Below, one piece after another: positions 43,451-53,146 of a stretch of 64,000 bases of DNA; position 1 is the first letter of the stretch; each line of letters starts with the position of its first letter. A program made the translations under genes and the position numbers. The stretch comes from Gammaproteobacteria bacterium (GTDB lineage Bacteria > Pseudomonadota > Gammaproteobacteria > GRL18). The notes under the pieces were generated by a model. It was not told the DNA's origin, did no database searches, and saw nothing but the letters and a program-made list of their open reading frames with translations. The stretch lies in NCBI GenBank assembly GCA_016744395.1, contig JADGEK010000013.1, positions 1 to 64,000 of the forward strand, in the 5' to 3' direction.

Positions 43451-43993
43451 TTGAAACCCACATTATTTAGTCACCACACACAGCCGATAGCATTAATATC
43501 AAAAGTATAGATAATGACATTAGCCTATAAAGACATTCTTTGTGCACAAGATATATAGAATGTAACGGTTAATAATTAGAAATCTTTAATTCCTATTAAA
43601 GAATAGCTCAATTTAACTATTATTATAAGCAATCGACTGAATTCACCCCATTTATTGAATGAAAATTTATAAATTATTAATATCATAGAAAGTAGAGTAC
43701 CGAAAAACAGACACCCAGCCGCCTAAATTTGAGGTGCATTGGTTAAATGTGACTCTTTCAAATAGTGTACTAACTCCCAAAGATGGGCACTAGGCTGAAA
43801 TAACAGAAAATGGGAAACAACATTATTGATAATATTTTTAAGGTATTTTATTTACCTGATAATCTTAATCAAGATGTGATTCAAGCATTATATCTTGATG
43901 ATATTTGTGGCTAGTTTATTCCTAAAACAAGAAAAAAATCTCCATAAACTATAAAGTTGAGATTCATTAAACGTATTATGAGTACTCTTTCAT

Positions 43994-44329
43994 TTAGATA
44001 ATGTGATCGACTAAAAAAGCGGATGAGCGAATACCAACACTGCCCTTTTTCACCCATAAAATTACCATTGAAATATCTTCGCCCATACTATTAACAATAT
44101 TGGGTAGCTTTTCAGCAAAACTGATGTCTTTATTTCTAAATTCATAAAAAGATGAATTGCTACTAAAGATTTCAGTCAACAAGATAACTTTTTCCTGATC
44201 ATGAGGATGTTGTCTTAAAGAACCAGAAAAAGAAACATGAGTTTTTTTGATTTCAGCAATATCAACAGGGTGTTGATATTTTTGTAGTTCAAGTTTTTTT
44301 GCTTGCGTTAAAAAGTGTATTGTTGTCAT
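43994..44329 (-). CDS. Hypothetical protein
   Basis: Intact 111-aa ORF, no recognised domain. Confidence 0.5.
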   Translation of the reverse strand: MTTIHFLTQAKKLELQKYQHPVDIAEIKKTHVSFSGSLRQHPHDQEKVILLTEIFSSNSSFYEFRNKDISFAEKLPNIVNSMGEDISMVILWVKKGSVGIRSSAFLVDHII

Positions 44330-44494
44330 AGTATTATTAAGTCATATTTTTTTTGGTAGTAATGAAACTCATATTATAATCGAGAGCAATAAATTCTTAA
44401 AGTGGTATTGGACCTACGGAAGATAATTTACTGGTTTATGAACAAATACAAATAGTTTTACTAAAATGTGTCTTTTTCAATATGACTATCTCAG

Positions 44495-45715
44495 TCAATG
44501 GATTAATTGCAGCCAATGGATAACTGGAATTTTTGATTTAGTTTGCAGGTGATGTAAACAACCAATATTGGCTGTAGCAATAACATCTGCATTGTTGTTT
44601 TGCAGATGATCTAATTTTTTATCTCTCAATTGCTCAGATATTTCAGGGTTTAATATGGAGTAACTGCCCGCTGAACCACAACATAAATGTTTGTCCTGAA
44701 CAGGCGATAAATTTGCCCCGAGTGATGCCAGTATTTGCTCAACAATTTCTGGTAAATGCTGGGCATGTTGCAAACTGCATGGAGGATGGTAGGCAATATT
44801 TTTATATTTTGAATCTAATGTCAGTGGTGATAAATCTTCTTGGCTTAAAATCTGGCTAATGTCCTTGGTCACTGCTGCGACTCTGACTGCTTTTTCATAG
44901 TAAACGGATTCTTTGCCCAGGTATTTTTCAACTAAACGTGGATAGTCTTTAACCATAGCACCACAGCCACTGGCATTACTGATAATGACTTCAATGCCTT
45001 GTTCAATAGATTCAGACCATGAGTCTATATTCTTTTTTAAAAATTCGATGGTTTGCGGTTCTGCTTGTAAATGATGTGTCATAGCACCACAACAGCCTGG
45101 ATCATTTTCATCAATTAACTCAATGCCTAATTTGTCCAGTACTTGACTGGTTTTCTGATGAATATCAGGACTAATGGCTTTATGTACACAGCCATATAAC
45201 AACAGCATTTTTCGTGAACGAGTCTGAGGTTCAAAATATAGCGTTTGTTTATGGTCTTTAGGTAATAATCTAGCAAGCTTATCAGGTAAGAAGGCACTCA
45301 TTGAGACCCCCAGACTGACAAAAAAGTTAAAACGCTTCGGGTATGGCATCACATTTAAAATCAATTGGCGTAATATTTTTTTCCGCCAGGGTAATTCAAC
45401 CTCTTTGACGGCCAGAGTCTGACCAATTTCTAATAAATGATGATATTGAACACCTGAGGGACAGGTCGTTTCACAGTTCAAACAATTTAGGCAGTTATCT
45501 AAATGCTGTTTCGTTTTTTCTGTAGGCTGTTTCCCTTCAAGTATTTGTTTAATTAAATAAATGCGCCCTCGGGGACCATCTAATTCATCACCTAATAATT
45601 GATAAGTTGGGCAAGTGGCATTACAAAAACCACAGTGGACACAAGAGCGTAATATATCATTCGCTTGTTGTCCCAGATGAGTTTTTTTATAAGATTCTAT
45701 TATATTTGTTTGCAT
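44495..45715 (-). CDS. glcF: Glycolate oxidase iron-sulfur subunit GlcF
   Basis: CVHCGFCNATCPTYQLLGDELDGPRGRIYLIKQ; CLNCLNCETTCPSGVQY; CCG motifs. Confidence 0.96.
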   Translation of the reverse strand: MQTNIIESYKKTHLGQQANDILRSCVHCGFCNATCPTYQLLGDELDGPRGRIYLIKQILEGKQPTEKTKQHLDNCLNCLNCETTCPSGVQYHHLLEIGQTLAVKEVELPWRKKILRQLILNVMPYPKRFNFFVSLGVSMSAFLPDKLARLLPKDHKQTLYFEPQTRSRKMLLLYGCVHKAISPDIHQKTSQVLDKLGIELIDENDPGCCGAMTHHLQAEPQTIEFLKKNIDSWSESIEQGIEVIISNASGCGAMVKDYPRLVEKYLGKESVYYEKAVRVAAVTKDISQILSQEDLSPLTLDSKYKNIAYHPPCSLQHAQHLPEIVEQILASLGANLSPVQDKHLCCGSAGSYSILNPEISEQLRDKKLDHLQNNNADVIATANIGCLHHLQTKSKIPVIHWLQLIH

Positions 45716-45740
45716 ACAGTGCTGGTTTAAAATGAATTAA

Positions 45741-46871
45741 TTATAACTCAGGATAAATACATCCCTTATTAAAAAGAAGATGTGGATCGATAGATCGCTT
45801 AATCTGTTGATGAAGCTTAAGCATCGCGGGCATTAAGGGCTGTTGCTTAGAAATATCATTACCACTATCCATAGTATTAGCACGAAACAATTGTGCATGG
45901 CCACCAAGAGATTGTGCTATATGCCTAATTGCTTCAGCCGATTGGTTGCTATAGAGCCACCGTAAAGAACCACCCCAGTCAATTAATTGCTTATCAGTAA
46001 CAGTCATAAACTGTTCAATACTACCATTAATTTCTTTATTGATTGCCTTTGGCAAAGATAATCGCCATAAAGGTTGTTCATTATTAAAAAACGGCAGTGT
46101 TTGCTCATTAAGTTCAGACCAAAATAAACGGTCAATTTCTTGCAATTCTGCATGGCTCTGACGGATTTCATTTTGGGAATAAGTTACCCCTTTTTCTGAA
46201 CCCGACAAACGGATATAGGCCTGACCATCAAGATAGCACGCAGCACTCACTGCATGCCCTGACAACAATAAACGTTGTATGTATTGAGTAAATTGATCGG
46301 CTTCAAGTGAAAATTTCAAGGTTTGTTCTTTTGCAACGATTGGTAACAATTTTAGGGACACTTCAAGAATCACACCTAAACTGCCATAAGAACCTGTAAT
46401 CAATCGAGAGAGATCATAACCTGCCACATTTTTCATGACTTCACCCCCAAACTGAAGTAACTCCCCTTTGCCATTTATCACTTTACAACCCAGAACAAAA
46501 TCACGAGCAGAACCAACAAAAGGTCTTGCAGGACCTGATAAACCTGATGCAATCGTACCACCAATAGTGGCATTTTTTGAAAAAGCAGGTGGCTCAAAAG
46601 GTAACATCTGCCCTTCTTTTGCTAACACCTCTTTCAACTCGCAAAGCAAAGTGCCACTGCGAACAGTGACGGTTAATTCACTTGGAAAATAATTAATAAT
46701 GCCTCGATGAGAGGCTGTTGAAAGACACTCACCTGAAAGTTCATGAATTAAAAAAGATTTACTGCCATTTCCCTGAACAGCCAGCGCTTGTTTATTTTGC
46801 CAAGCCATTTGAACCTGGCTCAGTAATGTTTCAGTTTGATCGCTTTCATTTACTACTGTGTAGGAATGCAT
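45741..46871 (-). CDS. glcE: Glycolate oxidase FAD-binding subunit GlcE
   Basis: FAD_binding_4 motifs VQGNGSKSF, GGTIASGLSGPARPFVGSARDFVLG; between glcD and glcF. Confidence 0.95.
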   Translation of the reverse strand: MHSYTVVNESDQTETLLSQVQMAWQNKQALAVQGNGSKSFLIHELSGECLSTASHRGIINYFPSELTVTVRSGTLLCELKEVLAKEGQMLPFEPPAFSKNATIGGTIASGLSGPARPFVGSARDFVLGCKVINGKGELLQFGGEVMKNVAGYDLSRLITGSYGSLGVILEVSLKLLPIVAKEQTLKFSLEADQFTQYIQRLLLSGHAVSAACYLDGQAYIRLSGSEKGVTYSQNEIRQSHAELQEIDRLFWSELNEQTLPFFNNEQPLWRLSLPKAINKEINGSIEQFMTVTDKQLIDWGGSLRWLYSNQSAEAIRHIAQSLGGHAQLFRANTMDSGNDISKQQPLMPAMLKLHQQIKRSIDPHLLFNKGCIYPEL

Positions 46872-46874
46872 AAA

Positions 46875-48383
46875 TTAAAATCGTTCCAGTTCTGGGTGAG
46901 GTAATTGACCATGATGCACATGTAAGGCACCAAATTCAGCACAACGATGTAAAAGAGGAATACCCTTACCAGGATTTAATAAGTTTTTTGAATCAAAAGC
47001 AGTTTTAATATCTAAAAATTGTTGCAATTCAGCAGCATTAAATTGAACACACATTGAATCCAGTTTTTCTACACCAACACCATGCTCGCCCGTGATAGTA
47101 CCGCCTAACTCAACACAAGCTGCAAGAATTTCACCACCCATTTTTTCAGTCTGAACTAGCTGCCCTGGAATATTGGCATCATATAAAATCAGGGGGTGTA
47201 AATTACCATCACCTGCATGAAAGACATTGACAACGGCCAGACCATACTCTTCAGATAAATCATGAATACGTTGTAAAATTTCACCTAACTGAAAACGCGG
47301 AATAGTACCATCCATGCAATAATAATCTGGAGATAAACGTCCCACCGCTGGAAAAGCCGCTTTACGACCTGCCCAAAATATTTTACGCTGTTCTTCATCA
47401 TCAGCAATTTGTATATCAACGGCACCGTTCTGCTTGAGCACCTTTTGTACTTGTTCGACTTGTGCATCCACTTCAGCCGCTAGACCGTCTACTTCACACA
47501 AGAGTATGGCAGCTGCATCCACAGGGTATCCAGCATGAATAAAATCTTCAGCCGCTCTGATCGCTGATTTGTCCATCAACTCTAAACCAGCAGGAATAAT
47601 ACCATTAGAAATAATCTTACTGACCGCCTCGCCAGCAGTGGTCACCTGATCAAAAGAAGCCATTAGAACTTTGATGACTTTGGGCTTGACCAATAATTTA
47701 ACCAGCACTTCAACTACAACACCCAACATACCTTCTGAGCCGTGCATTAATGCTAAAAGATCATAGCCAGGACTATCTAATGCTTCACTACCAATTTCAA
47801 GTAATTCACCTTCCATGGTCACGACTTTAAGCTGTAGGACATTATGTATTGTCAACCCATATTTAAGGCAATGCACTCCCCCTGCATTTTCAGCCACATT
47901 ACCACCGATGGAACAAGCAATCTGGGAAGAAGGATCGGGCGCATAGTAGAGTCCATGAACACTGGCAGCTTCTGAAATTGCCAAATTTCGTACTCCAGGT
48001 TGTACTCGGGCGATAAAGTTTTCTTGATCGACTTCAATAATTTTATTGAGTTTGGCTAAACTCAGGACAATCCCATTCTCAAGCGGTAATGCGCCCCCCG
48101 ATAGACTGGTACCCGCTCCTCGAGTGACAACGGCAATTTCATATTGATAACAGATGCGAATAATTTGTTGTATTTGTTCAACTGTCTCAGGTAAAAGAAC
48201 CATCAAAGGCACTTGACGGTAAGCAGAAAGACCGTCACACTCATAGGGTATTAAATCTTCAGTATCAAATAGTAATGAAGTTTTTGGGACGATTTTTGAG
48301 AAAAGTGTGACCAGTTCCTGCTTGTTGAGTTGGTTTTTTATACCCCAATCATCAATTTTCAATGTGAATAAACTCCCCGTCAA
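46875..48383 (-). CDS. glcD: Glycolate oxidase subunit GlcD
   Basis: VVTRGAGTSLSGGALPLENGIVLSLAKLNKI; GGTITGEHGVGVEKLD. Confidence 0.96.
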   Translation of the reverse strand: MTGSLFTLKIDDWGIKNQLNKQELVTLFSKIVPKTSLLFDTEDLIPYECDGLSAYRQVPLMVLLPETVEQIQQIIRICYQYEIAVVTRGAGTSLSGGALPLENGIVLSLAKLNKIIEVDQENFIARVQPGVRNLAISEAASVHGLYYAPDPSSQIACSIGGNVAENAGGVHCLKYGLTIHNVLQLKVVTMEGELLEIGSEALDSPGYDLLALMHGSEGMLGVVVEVLVKLLVKPKVIKVLMASFDQVTTAGEAVSKIISNGIIPAGLELMDKSAIRAAEDFIHAGYPVDAAAILLCEVDGLAAEVDAQVEQVQKVLKQNGAVDIQIADDEEQRKIFWAGRKAAFPAVGRLSPDYYCMDGTIPRFQLGEILQRIHDLSEEYGLAVVNVFHAGDGNLHPLILYDANIPGQLVQTEKMGGEILAACVELGGTITGEHGVGVEKLDSMCVQFNAAELQQFLDIKTAFDSKNLLNPGKGIPLLHRCAEFGALHVHHGQLPHPELERF

Positions 48384-48614
48384 TCAAATGCTTTTTGTCT
48401 ATTTTACCGATTACCCCACTAAAAAGCCGGGTTAATTTGCAAATTAATATAACTGGCTATTGAAATTTTTACAAGAAATACTCATAATAACCAACTAAAT
48501 TAATCAGGAATAGTATTTCAAGACAAATGCTATGCCAAAATGAGTACCACTAGTAAGTTAGTACAAGACTCTATTTAACACGATAGTTACGAACCACTTT
48601 TTAAGGAAATTACT

Positions 48615-49793
48615 ATGACCGACAGCTTCAACCCTTCAGTTAGAACTCTTATGGGGCCTGGTCCTTCAGACGTTCCACCAAGAATATTATCAGCTTTGGC
48701 AAGGCCAACTATCGGTCACCTCGACCCTGAGTTTGTGAAAATGATGGATGAAGTCAAAGCTCTTTTACAGTATGCTTTTCAAACTAAAAATGAATTAACT
48801 ATTCCTGTCTCAGCACCTGGTTCTGCTGGAATGGAATGCTGTTTTGTCAACCTGGTTGAAGCTGGCGACAAAGTGATTGTTTGTCAAAATGGTGTTTTTG
48901 GCGGACGCATGAAAGAAAATGTTGAACGTCTGGGTGCAACAGCCATTATAGTTGAAGATGAATGGGGAACTGCAGTTGATCTGGCTAAAGTGGAACAAGC
49001 TCTAAAAGACAACCCCGATGCTAAAATTGTTGCATTTGTTCACGCTGAGACCTCCACAGGTGTTTGTTCTGACGCCAAAGCCATTTGTGATCTGGCACAT
49101 CAACATGATTGTATTACCATTGTCGATGCTGTGACCTCATTAGGCGGTTCAGAACTGAAAGTGGATGAATGGGGAATCGATGCCATTTATTCAGGTACTC
49201 AGAAATGTCTATCCTGTGTACCTGGTCTTTCACCTGTCAGCTTTAATGAAAAAGCAATTGAGATCATCAAAAATAGAAAATCATCTGTGAACAGCTGGTT
49301 CTTAGATTTGAATCTGGTTATGGGTTATTGGGGTGGTAATGCCAAGCGTGCCTATCACCACACTGCACCTGTTAATGCATTATACGCACTGCATGAATCA
49401 CTGGTTATTCTTGAGCAAGAAGGCCTGGAAAATTCCTGGGCACGCCATAAGAAAAACCACCTAGCACTGCGTGCAGGTTTTGAAGCCATGGGATTAGAAT
49501 TTGTTGTAGTCGAAAATGACCGCTTACCACAATTAAATGCCGTCACTATTCCAGAAGGTGTTGATGAAGCCGTTGTTCGCTCTCGCTTACTGAACGAGTA
49601 CAATCTTGAAATTGGCGCAGGCTTAGGCGCATTGGCTGGCAAAGTCTGGCGTGTTGGCTTAATGGGACATAGTAGCCGTGGTGAAAACATTCTACTTTGT
49701 TTGAGTGCTTTGGAAGCTATCCTCTCTGATATGAATGCTGAAATTAATGTCGGTGTTGCCATACCTGCCGCACAAAAAGCATTAAATAAGTAA
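48615..49793 (+). CDS. Serine-glyoxylate/alanine-glyoxylate aminotransferase family protein
   Basis: LMGPGPSDVPPRILSALARPTIGHLDPEF; AETSTGVCSDAKAICDLAHQHDCITIVDAVTSLGG; GTQKCLSC (PLP Lys). Confidence 0.93.
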   Translation: MTDSFNPSVRTLMGPGPSDVPPRILSALARPTIGHLDPEFVKMMDEVKALLQYAFQTKNELTIPVSAPGSAGMECCFVNLVEAGDKVIVCQNGVFGGRMKENVERLGATAIIVEDEWGTAVDLAKVEQALKDNPDAKIVAFVHAETSTGVCSDAKAICDLAHQHDCITIVDAVTSLGGSELKVDEWGIDAIYSGTQKCLSCVPGLSPVSFNEKAIEIIKNRKSSVNSWFLDLNLVMGYWGGNAKRAYHHTAPVNALYALHESLVILEQEGLENSWARHKKNHLALRAGFEAMGLEFVVVENDRLPQLNAVTIPEGVDEAVVRSRLLNEYNLEIGAGLGALAGKVWRVGLMGHSSRGENILLCLSALEAILSDMNAEINVGVAIPAAQKALNK

Positions 49794-49889
49794 AACATAG
49801 CCCTTCACAATCAGCTTTATTAGTACTTTCTCAGGGAAGTACTAATTCAGTGCTCACACTAATAGCCTATGACTTGATTAGCTATTAGC

Positions 49890-50834
49890 CTACTGAGCCC
49901 CCCAAAAAGAAGTATTCTTTTCAAGAAACTCATGATATGGCATATAGTGACTACCATCACAAGAAAATGTCAGGCTAATTAAGCCATTAAATATATTGAT
50001 TGAAGCGGAACGCAGATAGATGGTGTCATCGGCCATACGCAGATCTTTCATAGTGTCAAAAATCGGTTTAATCTTCTCTTTAGGAATCAAAGCATCATCA
50101 GGATAAGAACGGTTGGGATAAGCCATACAAATATCCGTATCCAGCAATGCCTCCTGATCAAGAATGCGGTAACGATAAGGATCGTCCATAACCCAGACTG
50201 TCGCTCGTGAACTGGAAAAATGAAACACCCCTTGAAACATACCTCGCTGAGTTAACAGCTCTTCAAGAATAGAAAAAATCTGATCAATATTTTGGTCCAG
50301 CACACTCTCAGTACGACTCTGCTGAAAAACCAGACTGCGAATGGATGGATCACCCTTAATCTGACGCCAGCTATCGGACTCCTGATACAGTTTTGTCGTG
50401 ACAGGCAGATCTCGTAAGTCAAAATCAGCACCCAGAAAGCCAACCGTCTCGCTGTCTTTTTTAACAATATGCAATGCAGTAATAGAAGGACGAGTCAGAT
50501 TTAAACTGATATAAGCATCAGACAATAAAAACCCTTCCATTGGCACTACTTCTTTCATATAAGGCCTGTTGGAACGATCGCGTGCAAAGTGCTCTTTTAA
50601 CAAACCATTTTTACTGACATTATCACCCAGTTGGATACCATTAATATCAGTAAGATAAAGATAGGTACAGTTTGGAATACTTTGGAAACCAGCCAAAAGC
50701 ACATCGTTAATTTTGTGGCGTTCAAATTCAATTGCCGAACATTCTTCGGCAATCATATGCAGTGGCTCTGAAAGTGAATGAGCTAGAATTTTTCTCTGCT
50801 GATTGATGCTGTCTTTCCAGTTGCTTTCTATCAA
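49890..50834 (-). CDS. Stand-alone Cache/PDC-like sensor protein
   Basis: YLYLTDINGIQLGDNVS...RSNRPYMKEVVPMEGFLLSDAYISLNLTRPSITALHIVKKDSETVGFLGADFDL resembles PDC/Cache sensors; no output domain. Confidence 0.6.
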   Translation of the reverse strand: MIESNWKDSINQQRKILAHSLSEPLHMIAEECSAIEFERHKINDVLLAGFQSIPNCTYLYLTDINGIQLGDNVSKNGLLKEHFARDRSNRPYMKEVVPMEGFLLSDAYISLNLTRPSITALHIVKKDSETVGFLGADFDLRDLPVTTKLYQESDSWRQIKGDPSIRSLVFQQSRTESVLDQNIDQIFSILEELLTQRGMFQGVFHFSSSRATVWVMDDPYRYRILDQEALLDTDICMAYPNRSYPDDALIPKEKIKPIFDTMKDLRMADDTIYLRSASINIFNGLISLTFSCDGSHYMPYHEFLEKNTSFWGAQ

Positions 50835-51011
50835 GTGGCCTTACCCTACATTAGAAATAGTTTGTTTTACCGATGAAGTATTGTAATTAATTGGGTGAGC
50901 TTAGCAAAGAGATATTTCAAATTTATGACTACAACCAAAGCAGTTTCTGTCATGGATTAACAAGCCAGAATTAGATGAATTTATCATCGTATTTTTATAA
51001 AACAAGGAAGT

Positions 51012-52406
51012 TTAAGAACGAGGGATATTGATAACCTTACCAAGATAAAGTGTATTATTTTTCATTTTATTGGCTCGCTTAATAGCAGAAACACTGACCT
51101 GATAACGTTTAGAAATTCCAGATAAAGTATCACCTCGTACCACCTTGTGTCTTTGGATACTTTTTTGTAGAGCAGAAGCCAGTACTTTATGATTCAGTTT
51201 CTTAATGATGGTTTCTTTTGCATAAATAGTGCCTGGGATCGGATATTGTTTAAAATAGCCATCAACACCACTTAAAATAGCACTGGCCAATTTCTTTTGA
51301 TAAGCAGCGCTTCTAAGGAGTTTTTCTTCTTTATAATTTGAAATAAACCCTGTTTCAACCAGCATAGAAGGAATATCAGGCGACTTTAAAACCACAAAAC
51401 CAGCACGTTCAACCCTGTTTTTATGCGTATCACCAATTTTAGTCAAGCCAGATAAGACCCTGGAGGCTGCACTATTACTGGCTTCAATCGTTGCCGTCTG
51501 AGATAAATCTAACAGCATTTTTGCCAGCATATCATCTTTGTCATCAAGGCTCACTCCACCCACTAAATCAGCTTCATTTTCCTTTTTCGCCAACCATTTA
51601 GCAGCCTCACTGGTCGCACCTCTTGAAGAAAGAATAAAGACTGAAGAACCATGTGCCTTTGGGCTTTTAAAAGCATCTGCATGAATGGAAATAAAAATAT
51701 CCGCATTCAGTTTACGTGCTTTTTTTGTACGCCCACGTAAACTAATGTAGTAATCACCATTTCGGATCATAACTGCCTTCATACCTGGTTTTTTGTTCAC
51801 CATATCTCTGAGCTTGCGAGAAATTGCCAGGACAACATGCTTTTCTTTGGTCCCTCTAGGTCCTCTGGCACCAGGATCATCGCCACCATGACCCGCATCA
51901 ATTGCAATAATGAGATCGCGCTTTTTTGAAGAGTTTACACTTTTAACAATTTTAGGAGAGTTCGAACGTACCTTATCGCTGACTTTTTCTAAATCAATGA
52001 CCAGTCGATAACCATATTTTGCATTGGGTTTGAGCAAAAAACTTTTGGGGTGTACTTTATGTTTTAGATCCAGAACCAGACGAAGCTTACTCTGTTTTTT
52101 ATTGGCACTGCGAATGCCTGAGATCGCACCATTTTTATAGTTCAGGTGAGTAATCGGTTTAGGTAACCTGGCCTTGTCAACATCAATCACCACACGCTCA
52201 GGATTTGAGAGACGGGTTAAACGATGGTTAACAGAGTGAGATAAATCAATAACCAATCGTGTAGAGTCTGGTGAGGCCCACATACGCACATCTTTAACCT
52301 GCGCAGTAGCAACTGCCATTCCAGATGCAAACAGCAAACAGGGCAGCACAACCAATAAAAGTGTAAGAAAACGGTTTGTCATAATCTGTATCATTATTTT
52401 CATCAA
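51012..52406 (-). CDS. amiB: N-acetylmuramoyl-L-alanine amidase with AMIN and LysM domains
   Basis: AMIN N-term; IAIDAGHGGDDPGARGPRGTKEKHVVL; HADAFKSPKAHG; C-term LysM RHKVVRGDTLSGISKRYQVSVSAIKRANKM. Confidence 0.95.
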   Translation of the reverse strand: MMKIMIQIMTNRFLTLLLVVLPCLLFASGMAVATAQVKDVRMWASPDSTRLVIDLSHSVNHRLTRLSNPERVVIDVDKARLPKPITHLNYKNGAISGIRSANKKQSKLRLVLDLKHKVHPKSFLLKPNAKYGYRLVIDLEKVSDKVRSNSPKIVKSVNSSKKRDLIIAIDAGHGGDDPGARGPRGTKEKHVVLAISRKLRDMVNKKPGMKAVMIRNGDYYISLRGRTKKARKLNADIFISIHADAFKSPKAHGSSVFILSSRGATSEAAKWLAKKENEADLVGGVSLDDKDDMLAKMLLDLSQTATIEASNSAASRVLSGLTKIGDTHKNRVERAGFVVLKSPDIPSMLVETGFISNYKEEKLLRSAAYQKKLASAILSGVDGYFKQYPIPGTIYAKETIIKKLNHKVLASALQKSIQRHKVVRGDTLSGISKRYQVSVSAIKRANKMKNNTLYLGKVINIPRS

Positions 52407-52430
52407 TATTTCATCAAATGGAACCTTTAG

Positions 52431-52488
52431 GCGGTATTATGAGCCTTCAGCGGTATTAAGAGCCTTCAGCGGTTATTAAGAGCCTCCA
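52431..52488. repeat. Imperfect tandem repeat, three units of 19-20 bp, covering the tsaE stop region
   Basis: GCGGTATTATGAGCCTTCA / GCGGTATTAAGAGCCTTCA / GCGGTTATTAAGAGCCTCCA. Confidence 0.85.
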
Positions 52489-53105
52489 GCTAAAATAGAG
52501 CCATCACTCATGTCATTTGATACTAATTTAGAAACAATCACAGCCCCAATTTTTGTTTGCGGCAGTAATTCGACCTTCCGTCCTTGATGTTGATGAGTTA
52601 TTTTAATTGTTAAATCAGCAGTGGGCAAAACTCCACTCCCTTTCTCTGGCCACTCTATTAATGCAATAGCATGCCCATCCAGATAGTCACGAATTCCTAT
52701 GTATTCTAATTCTTCCGGGTCTTCCAAACGATAGAGGTCAAAATGATAAACTCTTTGCTCTGACATTTGTTCTGGTCTTTTTTCATGATCACTTTCAGAC
52801 TTTAAAATACCTTTTGAACAAGTTACAGAACTTTTCTTATCATCTGACTTAGGAATATCCTCTAACTTATTGTAATTATAAAACTTGTCATTTTCAAGTG
52901 AATATGGTTCTACAACGGTGAAAGTCGGGCTTTTTACTGCGCCAGTGTACCCCTGCGAGCGAAGAAAACCTCTGACCAAGGTGGTTTTACCAGCCCCTAA
53001 ATCCCCATCAAGGTAGATAATTGCGCCAGGAGATAACACTTTTGCCAGCTCTGCACCTAGCCCTGCCATAGCTTTTTCATCTATAATTTGCAATTGATTG
53101 GCCAA
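52476..53105 (-). CDS. tsaE: tRNA threonylcarbamoyladenosine biosynthesis ATPase TsaE
   Basis: YLDGDLGAGKTTLVRGFLRSQGYTGAVKSPTFTVVEPY...VYHFDLYRLEDPEELEYIGIRDYL. Confidence 0.96.
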   Translation of the reverse strand: MANQLQIIDEKAMAGLGAELAKVLSPGAIIYLDGDLGAGKTTLVRGFLRSQGYTGAVKSPTFTVVEPYSLENDKFYNYNKLEDIPKSDDKKSSVTCSKGILKSESDHEKRPEQMSEQRVYHFDLYRLEDPEELEYIGIRDYLDGHAIALIEWPEKGSGVLPTADLTIKITHQHQGRKVELLPQTKIGAVIVSKLVSNDMSDGSILAGGS

Positions 53106-53146
53106 ACGTCCTAACCCTTATATTAACTATGCGTCTATTGTATTGA

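Noticed and set aside
43810-43914. 34-codon ORF (MGNNIIDNIFKVFYLPDNLNQDVIQALYLDDICG) and ACCCAGCC/CTAGGCTG-like pieces nearby, considered as an IS remnant
   Set aside because: No transposase motif or clear terminal inverted repeats; too short to support.
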